A stretch of 52,247 nucleotides of DNA from Sorangiineae bacterium NIC37A_2 (GCA_002085155.1 NASX01000015.1:1-52247), one strand, 5' to 3'. Shown: positions 24,932 to 33,989, numbered from the stretch's first letter. Program-made: numbers and translations. The notes: generated by a model not told the origin, from the letters alone.

Positions 24932-25517
24932 CAAAACGCAACTAAGCGCCGCTGCCGAGCGCCGGCCGGGGGACCGAGCTGCTCCGGGGCGGCGCGCGCC
25001 TGCTGGTCCCAGCGAAGCGCTCTCGAGAGCAGGTGCGCCTCGAGAGTTGGCGAGGGCGGGTGCGCCCAGGGCATGGGAGGCGCGGGCTTTCGTGAAAGGA
25101 GCGAAGCGATCGGCGGCGGGAGCAGGCGAGGGCTCGGTTGGGCTCAGCTTTTTGTGATGGACCGGGGCCAAAAAACGGGGACGAGCTACGAGGCGCGGCG
25201 CGTGCGGTTCGGGTCCTTCCGGGTGGTGAGGAGGCGAGGAGCGAAGACTCCTGGACGAGCGCCCGGCGGCGACGTTGGTGCTTTGATAAGTGGGTGGGAG
25301 GGTGTGGGCAGGGACTGAGCGAGTGCTGAGGTGACGTCGATCCCTGGGGCAAGAACGTACATCTCGCGGGGGATCGAGGGCGATCTGTGACACTTTGCTA
25401 CGGGAATCGCTTTCGCCGAGGTAGCTGGAAACTCTTGCGATTTCTCGAAACTTTGGGATTCTGGCGGTCGAAATATTCGGGGCCACTTCGAGACCCCGGG
25501 GAAGGTTCAAGAGATCA
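24932..25517. other. 586-bp intergenic region containing repeat copy 4
   Basis: No gene recognised. It holds dispersed element copy 4 (25127-25185) flanked by GC-rich sequence. The last ~150 bp before the DUF4398 gene become more AT-rich, as expected of a promoter region, but no clear consensus boxes stand out. Confidence 0.6.
25127..25185 (+). repeat. Dispersed GATGGACCGGGGCC element, copy 4
   Basis: GCGAGGGCTCGG, spacer, GTGATGGACCGGGGCC and A6, then CGGGGACGAG. Same orientation as the other copies, about 200 bp past the end of the PxYGA-motif gene. Confidence 0.85.
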
Positions 25518-25883
25518 ATGAATCGGCAAATTCTGACGCTCATCGGATCCCTGGCGATCTCGGGGATCGTGAGCGCATGCGGGGGCGCAGCCGTCCCTAA
25601 CCAAGAAATGACAAGCGCCAAGGCGGCGGTGAGCGGCGCCGAAGTCGGCGGCGCGCAAGACGAGCCTCAGGCGGAGCTTCGTTTGAAGCACGCTCGCGAT
25701 CGCATCGCGGAGGCTGAGAAGCTGATTGAAGAGGGTGAAAATGAAGCTGCGGCGCGCAAGCTCCGCGAAGCTCAGGCGGACGCGGAGCTCGCGCTCGCTC
25801 TTTCTCTCGAAGCGAAGGCGATCGCTGACGCTGAGCGTTCCCTCAAGCGAGTCAAAGAACTCATGGAGCAACCCCAGTCATGA
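25518..25883 (+). CDS. DUF4398-like helical lipoprotein
   Basis: 121 residues: signal peptide with lipobox GIVSACG (Cys21), then a long amphipathic helical region rich in Ala, Glu, Arg and Lys (about 50-118), as in DUF4398 lipoproteins. Its stop overlaps the start of the following OmpA-family gene by 4 bp (ATGA), so the two are translationally coupled and likely act together at the outer membrane. The ATG follows GGAAGGTTCAAGAGATCA, which contains a plausible RBS. Confidence 0.8.
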   Translation: MNRQILTLIGSLAISGIVSACGGAAVPNQEMTSAKAAVSGAEVGGAQDEPQAELRLKHARDRIAEAEKLIEEGENEAAARKLREAQADAELALALSLEAKAIADAERSLKRVKELMEQPQS

Positions 25884-26740
25884 AGAAGCAACATCTCGGC
25901 TCGGTGATTGTCTTGGCGACCGCGGCGGTCGCTTGTGGTGCGCCCTCGCTTCCTCCGCCGGAGCTCGTCTCGGCCCGTGAAGCGTACACGGTCGCGGCCA
26001 ATGGCCCCGCCAGTCAGCTCGTTCCGGCGCGCCTCGACGAGGCCAAGCAGGCGCTGATCCAGGCGGAAGAGGCCTGGGAGGACGATCCGAAGGTCAAGGA
26101 CGAAGAGACCCGGACCCTTGCCTATATCGCTGAGCGCAAGGCTCGCGCGGCGGCCGCTCTCGGCGGCGCTGCCAAGGCGGAGAAAGAGCGCAAGAAGTAC
26201 GACGACGAGTACATCGAACTCGAGCGCAAGCGCGCCTCGATGACGAAGGAAGAGCTCGGTAAGGTGAAGTCGAGCCTTCAGGAGAAGGAAAAGGAGCTCC
26301 AGCGCGAGCGCGAAGCGCGCGCGGCGGCCGAACAGAAGCTCTCGGCGGCGCTCTCGAGCCTGAAGGAGATGGCCAGCGTCAAGGAAGAAGCGCGCGGTAT
26401 GGTCATCACCCTGAACGGCGCGGTTCTCTTCACGACCGGAAAGTCGGAGCTCCTCCCCCTCGCCAAGCAGAAGCTCGATGAGGTGGCGAAGGCGCTCGGC
26501 GATCAAGAGTTCAAGAAGATCGTCATCGAGGGTCACACCGATTCGCGCGGCACCGTGAAGGACAACGAGAAGCTGAGCCTCGCGCGCGCGACCTCCGTCA
26601 AGAACCACCTCGTGTCTCAGGGTCTGGACGGCTCGAAGATCGAGGCAGTGGGTCTGGCGGCTACGCGCCCGATCGACACGAACGACACGGCGGAAGGCCG
26701 CGCGAACAACCGTCGCGTCGAGCTGATCGTCACGCACTGA
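25880..26740 (+). CDS. OmpA-family lipoprotein with DUF4398-like N-terminal region
   Basis: 286 residues: lipobox AAVACGA (Cys19), an Ala-rich DUF4398-like helical segment (about 25-90), a long charged coiled coil (about 95-165) and a C-terminal OmpA-like peptidoglycan-binding domain (about 170-286) with IVIEGHTDSRGT, LSLARATSVKNHLVSQG and GRANNRRVEL. Anchored in the outer membrane by lipid and bound to peptidoglycan by the OmpA domain, it probably bridges the two. Second gene of a pair with the DUF4398-like lipoprotein, whose helical part resembles its own N-terminus. Confidence 0.9.
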   Translation: MKKQHLGSVIVLATAAVACGAPSLPPPELVSAREAYTVAANGPASQLVPARLDEAKQALIQAEEAWEDDPKVKDEETRTLAYIAERKARAAAALGGAAKAEKERKKYDDEYIELERKRASMTKEELGKVKSSLQEKEKELQREREARAAAEQKLSAALSSLKEMASVKEEARGMVITLNGAVLFTTGKSELLPLAKQKLDEVAKALGDQEFKKIVIEGHTDSRGTVKDNEKLSLARATSVKNHLVSQGLDGSKIEAVGLAATRPIDTNDTAEGRANNRRVELIVTH

Positions 26741-26811
26741 TCGCGGAGAAACGCTCCCTTTGAGACGGCGCGCCCGCGCCGTCGCGGGGGGAGCTCCTCG
26801 CGGTCGAAATC

Positions 26812-28554
26812 TTGGCCAGTGGAGCTTCGTCGTGGCACCCGGTGGGGGTGAGACGCGCGCAGGTCCCGCTGGCCTTGGCTTTTTTTGTGCCGTTTTTGAG
26901 CGGCCTTTGGCACCAGAACGCCGGCGCCCTCTATCGTACGGACGCGGCGCTCTTGCAGATGCAGGGGCTCGCGCCGAGCCTCTCCGGCTCACTGAGCGCC
27001 CTTTTGGCGCGGGGGGCTACCGCGCTCCCCCTCGGCGATGTCGTCGCGCGGGCGGCGGCTCTGAGCGCGCTCCTCTTGGGTCTGTCGGGGATGCTCGTGT
27101 TCCTCGCCAGCATGAGGCTCCTGCGCCGTGAGGGGAGCGGCTCCGAGTGCGACCCTTGGCTCTCTCTCGGCGGCGCGCTGATGGCGACGGCGACGCTCCC
27201 CGGCCTGACGGAAGGAACCATCGCAGGCGGGGGCGCTCTGGGCCTCTGTCTTGCCCTCTATTGGCTTCACCTCGACGGGCAGCTGAAGCGGGGCTCGAGC
27301 TTCTCGAATGCGGCCCTCCGCGGCGCGCTCACGGTCGCCCTCTTGGTCGAGAGTCCTGCGCTCGCTCTCGGGCTCTTGTTCACGAGCTTCCTCCCGCGCT
27401 TCTTCCGGAACCTCGGGCACATCGAGCTTCAGAACATTCGTCCGCCGGAGAAGCGCTCGAGCTCGCCAGAGGTCGGGTTCGGGCTCGGGGCGCTCCTTTT
27501 GTTCGGTGGGCTTGTCCTGAGCGAGGCGCTCGCGGCGGGCAAAGGGGGCCTCGCGGGGCTTGTGGAGATTCGTTCTTGGACCCTGAGCGAAGAGGCGCGC
27601 GCGAGTGTGCTTTGGCCTCTGAGTGAGCTCGGTCTGCTCTGGTCGATCGCGGCGCTCGTGGGGCTGCTCTCGCTCGGTGTGCGCCGCTCGCCAGCGCTCT
27701 GGGTTCCGCTCGGGATCTTCGCGCTCGATCTGGTCGTACCTCGTTCGGGACCCGGCGGTTGGCTCGATCCGGAGCTCACAGCGTCTCGCGCCGCTCTCCA
27801 TCTGACGACCATCGCGCTCCTCGCTCCGCTCGGCGCGCTCGGTTTGCGCGTGGCGGCGCTCTTGGGACCGGCTCTGCGTCTGCCGGCGAGCCGCATGAGC
27901 GCAGCTTTGCTCACGACGCTCGGCGTCGCGGCGGCGCTCGCCGGAGTCGAAGAAGCCGCGAACATCGCCCGACGTACGAGCACGCTGGCGATCCGGGTGA
28001 GCGGTGAAGAGCTGATGCGCCAGCTCCCGCCTTCGAGTCTGATCGTGGCGACTTCGGAGCGCCTCTCCCGGCGGCTCCTGGCCGTACAGGCGCTCGGAGA
28101 GAGGCCTGACGTGTTGGTTGTCCCGCTCGAGTTCCTCGGGGACGCCTACAGGTTTGGCGCTTTGGTGCGCGCGGAGCCTGTGCTCGAGCGTCTCGTGGTC
28201 GACATGAACGTCTCCGGCGCGCCGAGCGAGGAAGCTCTCTTCCGCCTCACGGACGTGCGCCCCGTCTACGTCGAACCCGATCCGAAGTGGGAGCCGAAAC
28301 TCCTCGCGCACCTCGAGCCGACTCCCGTCCTCGCGCGCTACTCGCCACACACCTTGAGCGGCCCCGAACGCCGCATCATCTACGCACGGGAAGAGACCGC
28401 CTTCAAAGAGCTGCTCGGCCTGACGGAGCTCGGTGTCGAAGGCGATCCGGCGACCCGCCGTCTGCTCGTCGAGCGCCATGAAACTTTGCGCCGAGCCATC
28501 GAACGGGCGGGAGACTCAGCGACCGCGGAGCTGATGGCGCTCGCGACGCTGTGA
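26812..28554 (+). CDS. Polytopic membrane protein, DUF2723-like
   Basis: About 580 residues with roughly nine hydrophobic segments up to about residue 380, then a ~190-residue soluble part with alternating strands and helices (SSLIVATSERLSRRLLAVQ, PDVLVVPLEFLGD). The layout and the early RTDAALLQMQGLAPSLSGSL segment resemble DUF2723-type proteins, where a charged residue after the first helix is typical of GT-C-like glycosyltransferases; the match is loose. Start unclear: TTG 26812 or GTG 26839. Substrate unknown; no sugar-nucleotide genes are adjacent. Confidence 0.6.
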   Translation: MASGASSWHPVGVRRAQVPLALAFFVPFLSGLWHQNAGALYRTDAALLQMQGLAPSLSGSLSALLARGATALPLGDVVARAAALSALLLGLSGMLVFLASMRLLRREGSGSECDPWLSLGGALMATATLPGLTEGTIAGGGALGLCLALYWLHLDGQLKRGSSFSNAALRGALTVALLVESPALALGLLFTSFLPRFFRNLGHIELQNIRPPEKRSSSPEVGFGLGALLLFGGLVLSEALAAGKGGLAGLVEIRSWTLSEEARASVLWPLSELGLLWSIAALVGLLSLGVRRSPALWVPLGIFALDLVVPRSGPGGWLDPELTASRAALHLTTIALLAPLGALGLRVAALLGPALRLPASRMSAALLTTLGVAAALAGVEEAANIARRTSTLAIRVSGEELMRQLPPSSLIVATSERLSRRLLAVQALGERPDVLVVPLEFLGDAYRFGALVRAEPVLERLVVDMNVSGAPSEEALFRLTDVRPVYVEPDPKWEPKLLAHLEPTPVLARYSPHTLSGPERRIIYAREETAFKELLGLTELGVEGDPATRRLLVERHETLRRAIERAGDSATAELMALATL

Positions 28555-28744
28555 GGGGGCCGATTCGGAGCGCGTACGCGCGGTGACGAGGGCTTGACTC
28601 GCGACCTGCGTGAGTACGAAAAGCTTGCGCGAGTTTGCATGGGTGCCGTCGCCTGAGGCCCGGGTTGCATGAGTGATGGCACCTAGCTTCTCCACCTCAT
28701 CAAAGATAACATGTAACCACTGGGTCTCTGGGGAGGAGCAGGCG

Positions 28745-29761
28745 ATGGATCGGATCGCGAAATGTCGAGAACATGGGCTGGCCTATGATCCGACCCGCTC
28801 ACAAGGCTGTGTGCTCTGTCGGCGGTCCATTCCCGTCAGCCAGAAGCCCGGAGCGTCCGGGATGGCGTGGCTCGTCAGCGCTATCATGCTGGGAGGACTT
28901 TTGGTCCTCGGAGTTGTGAGGTTTCGCAGAGGGGCCGCAGGTTTGTCTGGTCTCGCGGCCGCAGTCGAAGCCGCGCAAGTCCCCACTGACGGGACAATCG
29001 AGAAGGAAGAGACAGAGGTCCCCGCTCGCGCCCTTGCCCAGGGCGACGCAAAGAAAGGTCGTCGGGCGCGGGGAGAGGAGGTCTGGGGCGAAATCCAGCA
29101 TCGGAACAGCGCAGGGAGGTCCGGCGCATTTTTTCTGCCGCCCTCCTCCTATGAACGCGTGCCTCTATTGGTCGCACTTCACGGTACGGGCTCGAATGGT
29201 CGGGCCATGATCGGGGAGTTTCAGAGCCTGGCGTTGGACCGAGGCTTCGCACTTCTCGGTCCCGATTCTCGTGTTTCTCCCGCTGGCGATTGGACCTGGC
29301 AGGTCGCCGACCAACCGAATGAAAGAACTCCGGACTTCTGGCACATTCATGCATGTTTGGACGAACTGATGGACCGGTACGGCGACCGTTTGAAAGCGGA
29401 AAACGTTTTGATTGTTGGCCACTCGGGGGGCGGCAGCACGGCCCCGTATCTGGCTACGAACAGCAGCCCATTTTCCGCGTTCGCTGTTCTGCATGGAGGA
29501 GTTTTTGCCGGTGGCCTGGGCCCACGCCAGGTTCGCGGCTGGTTCTCCACGGGGAGGGAGGACAACATGAGACCACCGTCGCTCGTTCGAGCCGCGGCTG
29601 CGCAAGCCCGGTCCTCGGGCCTCCGGGACATCGAGTACCGTGAGTTTCCTGGTGGGCATGGGCTCGGAGAAGAAGAGAGGCGAGCTCTTGTGAATTGGTG
29701 GCTGGGCGAAAGTGCTCTTCACTCCCCCGGCGGGCAAGCTCTCTCCTCCGGAGAGCTTTGA
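28745..29761 (+). CDS. Membrane-anchored alpha/beta hydrolase with N-terminal Cys/His motif
   Basis: 338 residues from ATG 28745 (GAGGAG upstream). The N-terminus carries C7-x2-H10 and C22-x2-C25, a possible small zinc-binding head, then one membrane span (WLVSAIMLGGLLVLGVV, about 42-58) and a Lys/Glu-rich linker. The rest is an alpha/beta hydrolase of the LpqC/phospholipase-carboxylesterase type: oxyanion region LLVALHGTGSNG, nucleophile GHSGGGS (Ser), a Asp in TGREDNM, and FPGGHGLG (His). So an esterase facing the periplasm is likely; substrate unknown. The zinc-type head on an anchored protein recalls the 24314-24931 gene. Confidence 0.78.
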   Translation: MDRIAKCREHGLAYDPTRSQGCVLCRRSIPVSQKPGASGMAWLVSAIMLGGLLVLGVVRFRRGAAGLSGLAAAVEAAQVPTDGTIEKEETEVPARALAQGDAKKGRRARGEEVWGEIQHRNSAGRSGAFFLPPSSYERVPLLVALHGTGSNGRAMIGEFQSLALDRGFALLGPDSRVSPAGDWTWQVADQPNERTPDFWHIHACLDELMDRYGDRLKAENVLIVGHSGGGSTAPYLATNSSPFSAFAVLHGGVFAGGLGPRQVRGWFSTGREDNMRPPSLVRAAAAQARSSGLRDIEYREFPGGHGLGEEERRALVNWWLGESALHSPGGQALSSGEL

Positions 29762-29873
29762 GCGTAGGACGGTGCTTCCGGCGCTCCGCGCGAGACGAGT
29801 TCGACCGTCATTCTCGCTCGGCGCGCTTTCGCCTTTCCGCGTCGTCCTCCCAAGCTTCGCGCGAACAGGGACT

Positions 29874-31079
29874 TCAGCCTTCCGGCGGCGGAGGAGCCTG
29901 GGGCCGAGAGGGCGGCCGCGCGTGACGGGAGGGGGCGGAGTCCGTGAGAGGATTGTAAGCGAGGCGCGTGAGCTCGCGGCGCTTTTTGGCGCGGAGGGCG
30001 ACGAGCGCGAGGGAGGCGGAGAGCAGTCCGAGGCCGACGACGGGGAGCAGCGGCGAGGGCGCGCTCAGGCGGAAGAGGGAGCCTGCGCCGGGCGCGGGGG
30101 TGACGTGGGGGCGGAGCGGAAGCCCGTAGCGAGTCGCGAGCTCGACGGCCTGGACGAGGTGGATGACAGGGATGCCCTGTTTGGACAGGGCGCCCATCAC
30201 GGACTCTTCCGAGACGTCAGGGCTCGGGAGGTTGATGCCAGGCTGGAACTGGCCCTGGGCGCGGCTGCGTCCGAAACTCACGGCTCCGCCGCCGATGTTG
30301 ACGTAGGCGCGAAGAGGCGCGCCGGCGCGGGCTCGTTCGATGGCGGCGAGCCGCTCGGCGAGGGACTCTTCGTAGCTCGTCGCTCGCAGGCGCTCGGCGC
30401 CGCTTCGCTCGATGGCGGCCTCCAAGATGGCCGTGCCTTCCTCGCTCAGGCCGCCTCCGAGGTCCTCGAGACCTCCGAGGCTCGCGGCTAAGGTCTTTGT
30501 CTTGAGGAGGCCGCGCTCGTTCAGGAAGGTCGCCATGTCGAGCCAGGAGAACTTCTCGTCGCTGGCGCCGTAGTCGCTGGCTGCTGCGGAGGCGATGACG
30601 ATCGGACGGAGACCGAGCTCTTCGGCGGCCACGAGCGCCGCGATGTTCCAGGCGGGGAAGGACCCTGTCACGCCGAGGGCGATGACGTCGCCCTGTTTCA
30701 GGCCGAGCTCCAGGTAGAAGGCCAAGATGAGCGCGGCGAAGTTCGGGTTGACGCTCGTTTGTTTCGCCGAGAGGGCGCCGCTCGAGGTGGTGATCGAGGT
30801 CGCGGGGCGGAAAATGAGTCCGGAGCGGGCGGGGTCGAGCTCGGGGAGCAGGGGAATGTCGCGGCGGAGCCGCTCCTCTCGGATCGCGTCAAAAGCGCGC
30901 TGGGTGTGTTCGGCGGCCGTTCGCGCCAGATCCCGGTGCGCGCTGCCCGGAGACCAGGGACGGAGCTCGATCGTGAGAAGGACGAGGGTTCCGATGAGCG
31001 CGACGACCAGGAGCTCGAGGGTGCTCGGTCCCGGAGGGCGATGGTAAACCCGCTGTCCGCCGAAGAGAGGCTTGTTCAA
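29874..31079 (-). CDS. pgsW: Poly-gamma-glutamate system protein PgsW
   Basis: 401 residues. One N-terminal membrane helix (about 21-41), a ~290-residue soluble region with hallmark segments of this family (TSITTSSGALSAKQTSVNPN, then GDVIALGVTGSFPAWNIAAL, SWLDM, KTKTLAASLGGLEDLGGGLS, AYVNIGGGAVSFG and GIPVIHLVQAVELA), a second helix (about 343-362) and a basic Pro-rich tail. PgsW occurs with pgsB and pgsC in some bacteria instead of PgsA; its biochemical role is unknown. Its start overlaps pgsC by 4 bp. Third gene of the operon. Confidence 0.82.
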   Translation of the reverse strand: MNKPLFGGQRVYHRPPGPSTLELLVVALIGTLVLLTIELRPWSPGSAHRDLARTAAEHTQRAFDAIREERLRRDIPLLPELDPARSGLIFRPATSITTSSGALSAKQTSVNPNFAALILAFYLELGLKQGDVIALGVTGSFPAWNIAALVAAEELGLRPIVIASAAASDYGASDEKFSWLDMATFLNERGLLKTKTLAASLGGLEDLGGGLSEEGTAILEAAIERSGAERLRATSYEESLAERLAAIERARAGAPLRAYVNIGGGAVSFGRSRAQGQFQPGINLPSPDVSEESVMGALSKQGIPVIHLVQAVELATRYGLPLRPHVTPAPGAGSLFRLSAPSPLLPVVGLGLLSASLALVALRAKKRRELTRLAYNPLTDSAPSRHARPPSRPQAPPPPEG

Positions 31080-31537
31080 GGGAAGAGCCCACCCGGCAAG
31101 AGCTCTTGTCCGAACAGGCAGAGGAGCAAGAGGCGTACGAAGGATGAGCAGATCGTGATCGAAGAGAGCGTGAGCAGGACGCCCTGGCGATCCATCCAGA
31201 TCGCGATCAGGCCCGGAATGATGTAGCCGACGGTGAGCTCGGCGGGGTCACCTTGGAGGGAGGCGAGATGTGTCGCGAGGGCTCCTGCGAGGTACCCAAA
31301 GAGCACGGCGAGGGCCGTGCGCCTGCGCCCGTAAAGGACGAGGAAGCTCCCAAACAAACGCAGCGCGCCATAAGCGAGCAGCGATGCGATGAGCAGTACG
31401 AACAGGCTCTTCGGCCGATCGAGGGCGAGCGCGACGTAGCCCGGCACGACCATCCCCGCTGCGCCAATCGACGCGAGCTCGGCGAGGGCCAGGCTTACAA
31501 CGAGGCCGATGCCGATCGAGATTGGAAGGAGCTCCAT
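31076..31537 (-). CDS. pgsC: Poly-gamma-glutamate synthase membrane subunit PgsC/CapC
   Basis: 153 residues of almost continuous membrane helices (about 5). Family signatures: ELASIGAAGMVVPGYVALALDRP near the N-terminus (about 20-42), then RRRTALAVLFGYLAG and TVGYIIPGLIAIWMDRQG. CapC/PgsC assists the CapB ligase in polymerising and exporting poly-gamma-glutamate. It overlaps the end of pgsB by 43 bp and the start of pgsW by 4 bp, so translation is tightly coupled. Confidence 0.92.
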   Translation of the reverse strand: MELLPISIGIGLVVSLALAELASIGAAGMVVPGYVALALDRPKSLFVLLIASLLAYGALRLFGSFLVLYGRRRTALAVLFGYLAGALATHLASLQGDPAELTVGYIIPGLIAIWMDRQGVLLTLSSITICSSFVRLLLLCLFGQELLPGGLFP

Positions 31538-32745
31538 GAGCCTTTTGGTTCTTCTCGCAGTTTGGCGATGAGCTCAAGGCCGATCCCGCCAATATTGCCG
31601 ATGCCTACAGCGACGCCATGAGGCCCGGCCAGGGCCGAGAGCTCGCGCGCGAGCTCGACGGGTGTGTGACTCGAGGAGGAGATGATGGCCTCCTCGGGGA
31701 TCCCTGCGGCGAGCGCGCGATGGGTGAAGAAGGAGCGTCCCGTGCCGACAACGAGGTAAGCGTCGGCTGGAGTCCAGCGGGCGACCGCGTCGCCGAGTTG
31801 TGTGGACCTGTCGGCGCGGTCTTCGCGGCAGTTGATGAGAGCGACGCGGCGGACGCCCGAGTCCGTCCGAGCGAGGGCGAGCTCCCAGACCTGTCCGGTG
31901 GACTCGGGATCGTTGGCGGCGAAGCCGTTGACGAAGACGAACTCGCGCCCTTCGAAGCGGACGTATTCGATGGTGAGCGCTCCGGGATCGGGACGCGCGC
32001 GCTGCATGCCGATCAGCGCCGTGCGACGGGGCACTCCGAGCTCTTCACAGACGGCGAGGGCGAGCTGGACGTTCTCTGCGTGTTCGATGTAGCGGAAGCG
32101 GCGGAGCTCCCGTTCGGTGACGGGCTCCTCCGCTGTCTCCGGGCGGACGACGCGCCCGGTCGCGCCTCGGTCGGAGAGGACCTCGGCGATGAGCGGCTGA
32201 AAGCGGGGCTCGGCCGTGATCAAACGGCCACCCGGCGGGACGCTGCTGAGCAGGGCCTGAGCGACCCCCGTCGCATCCGGGCCCATGACGTCCAGATGGT
32301 CCTCGCGGATGTTGGTGATGACCCCGATGGTGGGTCGGACGATGCGCGCCGTCGAAACCCACTGCAGAAATGGTTGGAGCGCCATGCACTCGATCACGAG
32401 CGCTTCGGAGCGTTCCTCGGCGGCGCGCCGCAAGATGGAGACTTGTTCCCCGATGTTGGCGCGGCCCGCGCGCAAGATCGGATCTTCCTTGCCGTCCGGG
32501 AGAATGAAGCGGGGGAGGGTCCCTGTTGTCTTTGCGGTGGTTCGGATGCCCCCGGCGCGGAGGCCCGCCGCGATCAGGCGCGTCACGCTGGATTTCCCGC
32601 GGGTGCCGTTGACGTGCACACGGATCGGGACAGCCTGGTGAGCGCGGCGGAGCAGGATCGCCTCTCTCACAAGCCAAAGAAGCACGAGGGCCGCGAGGCT
32701 CGCGAGCACCAAGAGCTCTTTGGTCCAGAGGGGCAGAGAGGTCAC
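31495..32745 (-). CDS. pgsB: Poly-gamma-glutamate synthase, ligase subunit PgsB/CapB
   Basis: ATP-dependent amide ligase that polymerises glutamate through its gamma-carboxyl group; related to Mur ligases. 416 residues: N-terminal membrane helix (about 8-27), then VHVNGTRGKSSVTRLIAAGL (P-loop, about 43-62), NIGEQVSILRRA, ITNIREDHLDVMGP (about 145-158), and NGFAANDPEST and VALINCREDRADRS towards the end. The Mur-type ATP-binding motif is intact. First gene of pgsB-C-W; there is no pgsA/capA or gamma-glutamyl hydrolase in the window. Divergent from a 2OG-oxygenase gene with ~190 bp between starts, which must hold the operon promoter. Confidence 0.95.
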   Translation of the reverse strand: MTSLPLWTKELLVLASLAALVLLWLVREAILLRRAHQAVPIRVHVNGTRGKSSVTRLIAAGLRAGGIRTTAKTTGTLPRFILPDGKEDPILRAGRANIGEQVSILRRAAEERSEALVIECMALQPFLQWVSTARIVRPTIGVITNIREDHLDVMGPDATGVAQALLSSVPPGGRLITAEPRFQPLIAEVLSDRGATGRVVRPETAEEPVTERELRRFRYIEHAENVQLALAVCEELGVPRRTALIGMQRARPDPGALTIEYVRFEGREFVFVNGFAANDPESTGQVWELALARTDSGVRRVALINCREDRADRSTQLGDAVARWTPADAYLVVGTGRSFFTHRALAAGIPEEAIISSSSHTPVELARELSALAGPHGVAVGIGNIGGIGLELIAKLREEPKGSWSSFQSRSASASL

Positions 32746-32938
32746 GGGGAGTTCACAAACAGAGTTGCTTCTGTCGTTCTACCCGAAGAGCTCGCGGCTT
32801 GGCTAGCGGGGCCTGCCGAGCGATCGCGCGCGGCGAGGTTCGTCTCGAGAGCCGGGGGCGCGCGGGAGCAAGGAGAGCTGGCGAAGTCGCGCGGTGGTAG
32901 TGGACGGGGCCTGAGCGCTCGCTATACCGGGCGGTGAA

Positions 32939-33793
32939 ATGGTCACTGAGGAAGTTTCGGTCTTTCGGTCTTCTGGCGTCCCTGCATACTTTTTTGATCG
33001 GGCGCGGCTCGTAGAAAAAGCGCGCTCGCTCGCGCCCTCCTACGCTTCCGCGGAACCTTTCCCTCACATCGTCATCGACGATTTTCTTCCGTCGGATGTG
33101 CTCGACGCGGTCCTCGCTGAGTTCCCTTCACCGCAGTCGGGGAGCTGGGAGAAGTACAACGACGCGATGCAGAAGAAGTACGGCAGCCGCGACGAAGAAG
33201 TGCTCGGTCCGACGACTCGCATGGTACTCCATGAGCTCAACTCCGGAGCTTTCCTCGCCTTTCTCGAAGAGCTCACGGGCATCAAGGGACTGATCCCCGA
33301 TCCGTGGTTCGAGGGCGGCGGTCTGCATCAGATCGTGCGCGGCGGTCTGCTCAAGGTGCACGTCGACTTCAACAAACACACGCTGACGCGCCTTGATCGC
33401 CGCATCAACGCGCTCCTCTACCTGAACCGCGATTGGGACGAGAGCTACGGCGGACACCTCGAGCTCTGGGATCAGGACATGCGAGAGGCGGTGAAGAAGA
33501 TCGCCCCGGTGTTCAATCGGCTCGTCGTCTTCAACACGACCGACTTCGCGAACCACGGACACCCGGAGCCGCTCACCTGCCCCGAGGACCGCTCCCGGCG
33601 CTCGATGGCGCTTTATTACTATTCGAATGGGCGTCCGAGGGAAGAACTGCGGGCGAGCGCGCATACTACCGTATTTAAGCGTCGCCCTGGCGAGCTGATC
33701 CCGTGGACTCTGTCGGAGCTCGGCGAGAATTTGATGCCGCCGGTGGTGACGGAGATGATCCGCCGCGCGAACTTCTTCAAAGGGCGACGCTGA
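32939..33793 (+). CDS. 2-oxoglutarate/Fe(II)-dependent oxygenase
   Basis: 284 residues matching the prolyl-4-hydroxylase-like 2OG-Fe(II) fold. The iron ligands are visible as HVDFN (about 141-145) and the distal His in NHGHPEPL (about 200-207), with a 2OG-anchoring Arg in RRSMALYYYS (about 215-224). FPHIVIDDFLP near the N-terminus is a common entry strand. Likely hydroxylates a protein or small molecule; substrate unknown. Divergent from pgsB, so both may share regulation, but no functional link is shown. ATG 32939 is preceded by GGCGGTGAA. Confidence 0.85.
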   Translation: MVTEEVSVFRSSGVPAYFFDRARLVEKARSLAPSYASAEPFPHIVIDDFLPSDVLDAVLAEFPSPQSGSWEKYNDAMQKKYGSRDEEVLGPTTRMVLHELNSGAFLAFLEELTGIKGLIPDPWFEGGGLHQIVRGGLLKVHVDFNKHTLTRLDRRINALLYLNRDWDESYGGHLELWDQDMREAVKKIAPVFNRLVVFNTTDFANHGHPEPLTCPEDRSRRSMALYYYSNGRPREELRASAHTTVFKRRPGELIPWTLSELGENLMPPVVTEMIRRANFFKGRR

Positions 33794-33806
33794 GGGAGCA
33801 TCTTGA

Positions 33807-33828
33807 GCGCGGGCGCTTGCGCCCGCGC
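33807..33828. terminator. Long GC hairpin between convergent genes
   Basis: A perfect 10-bp inverted repeat, GCGCGGGCGC and GCGCCCGCGC, with a 2-base centre, 14 bp after the oxygenase stop. Convergent GMC gene ends at 33990. No T-run, so termination would rely on the stem or Rho. Confidence 0.55.
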
Positions 33829-33875
33829 GGTGTGTTGAGCATTCGAGCGCGACGGAGCGTCAGCGATCGGAGGTG

Positions 33876-33945
33876 GACTCAGGCGAAGGCTCGGCCGGGC
33901 TCCATCGCGGACATGTGGACCGGGGCCAAAAAAAGGGAGCTCAAA
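33876..33945 (+). repeat. Dispersed GATGGACCGGGGCC element, copy 5
   Basis: GGACTCAGGCGAAGGCTCGG, then the spacer, ATGTGGACCGGGGCC (one substitution in the core) and A7, then GGGAGCTC. It sits in the gap between the convergent oxygenase and GMC genes. Confidence 0.8.
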
Positions 33946-33989
33946 GGAGCTGGGGGAAGCGCACCCCGGACCGAGGGTCGCGGGGCCTC

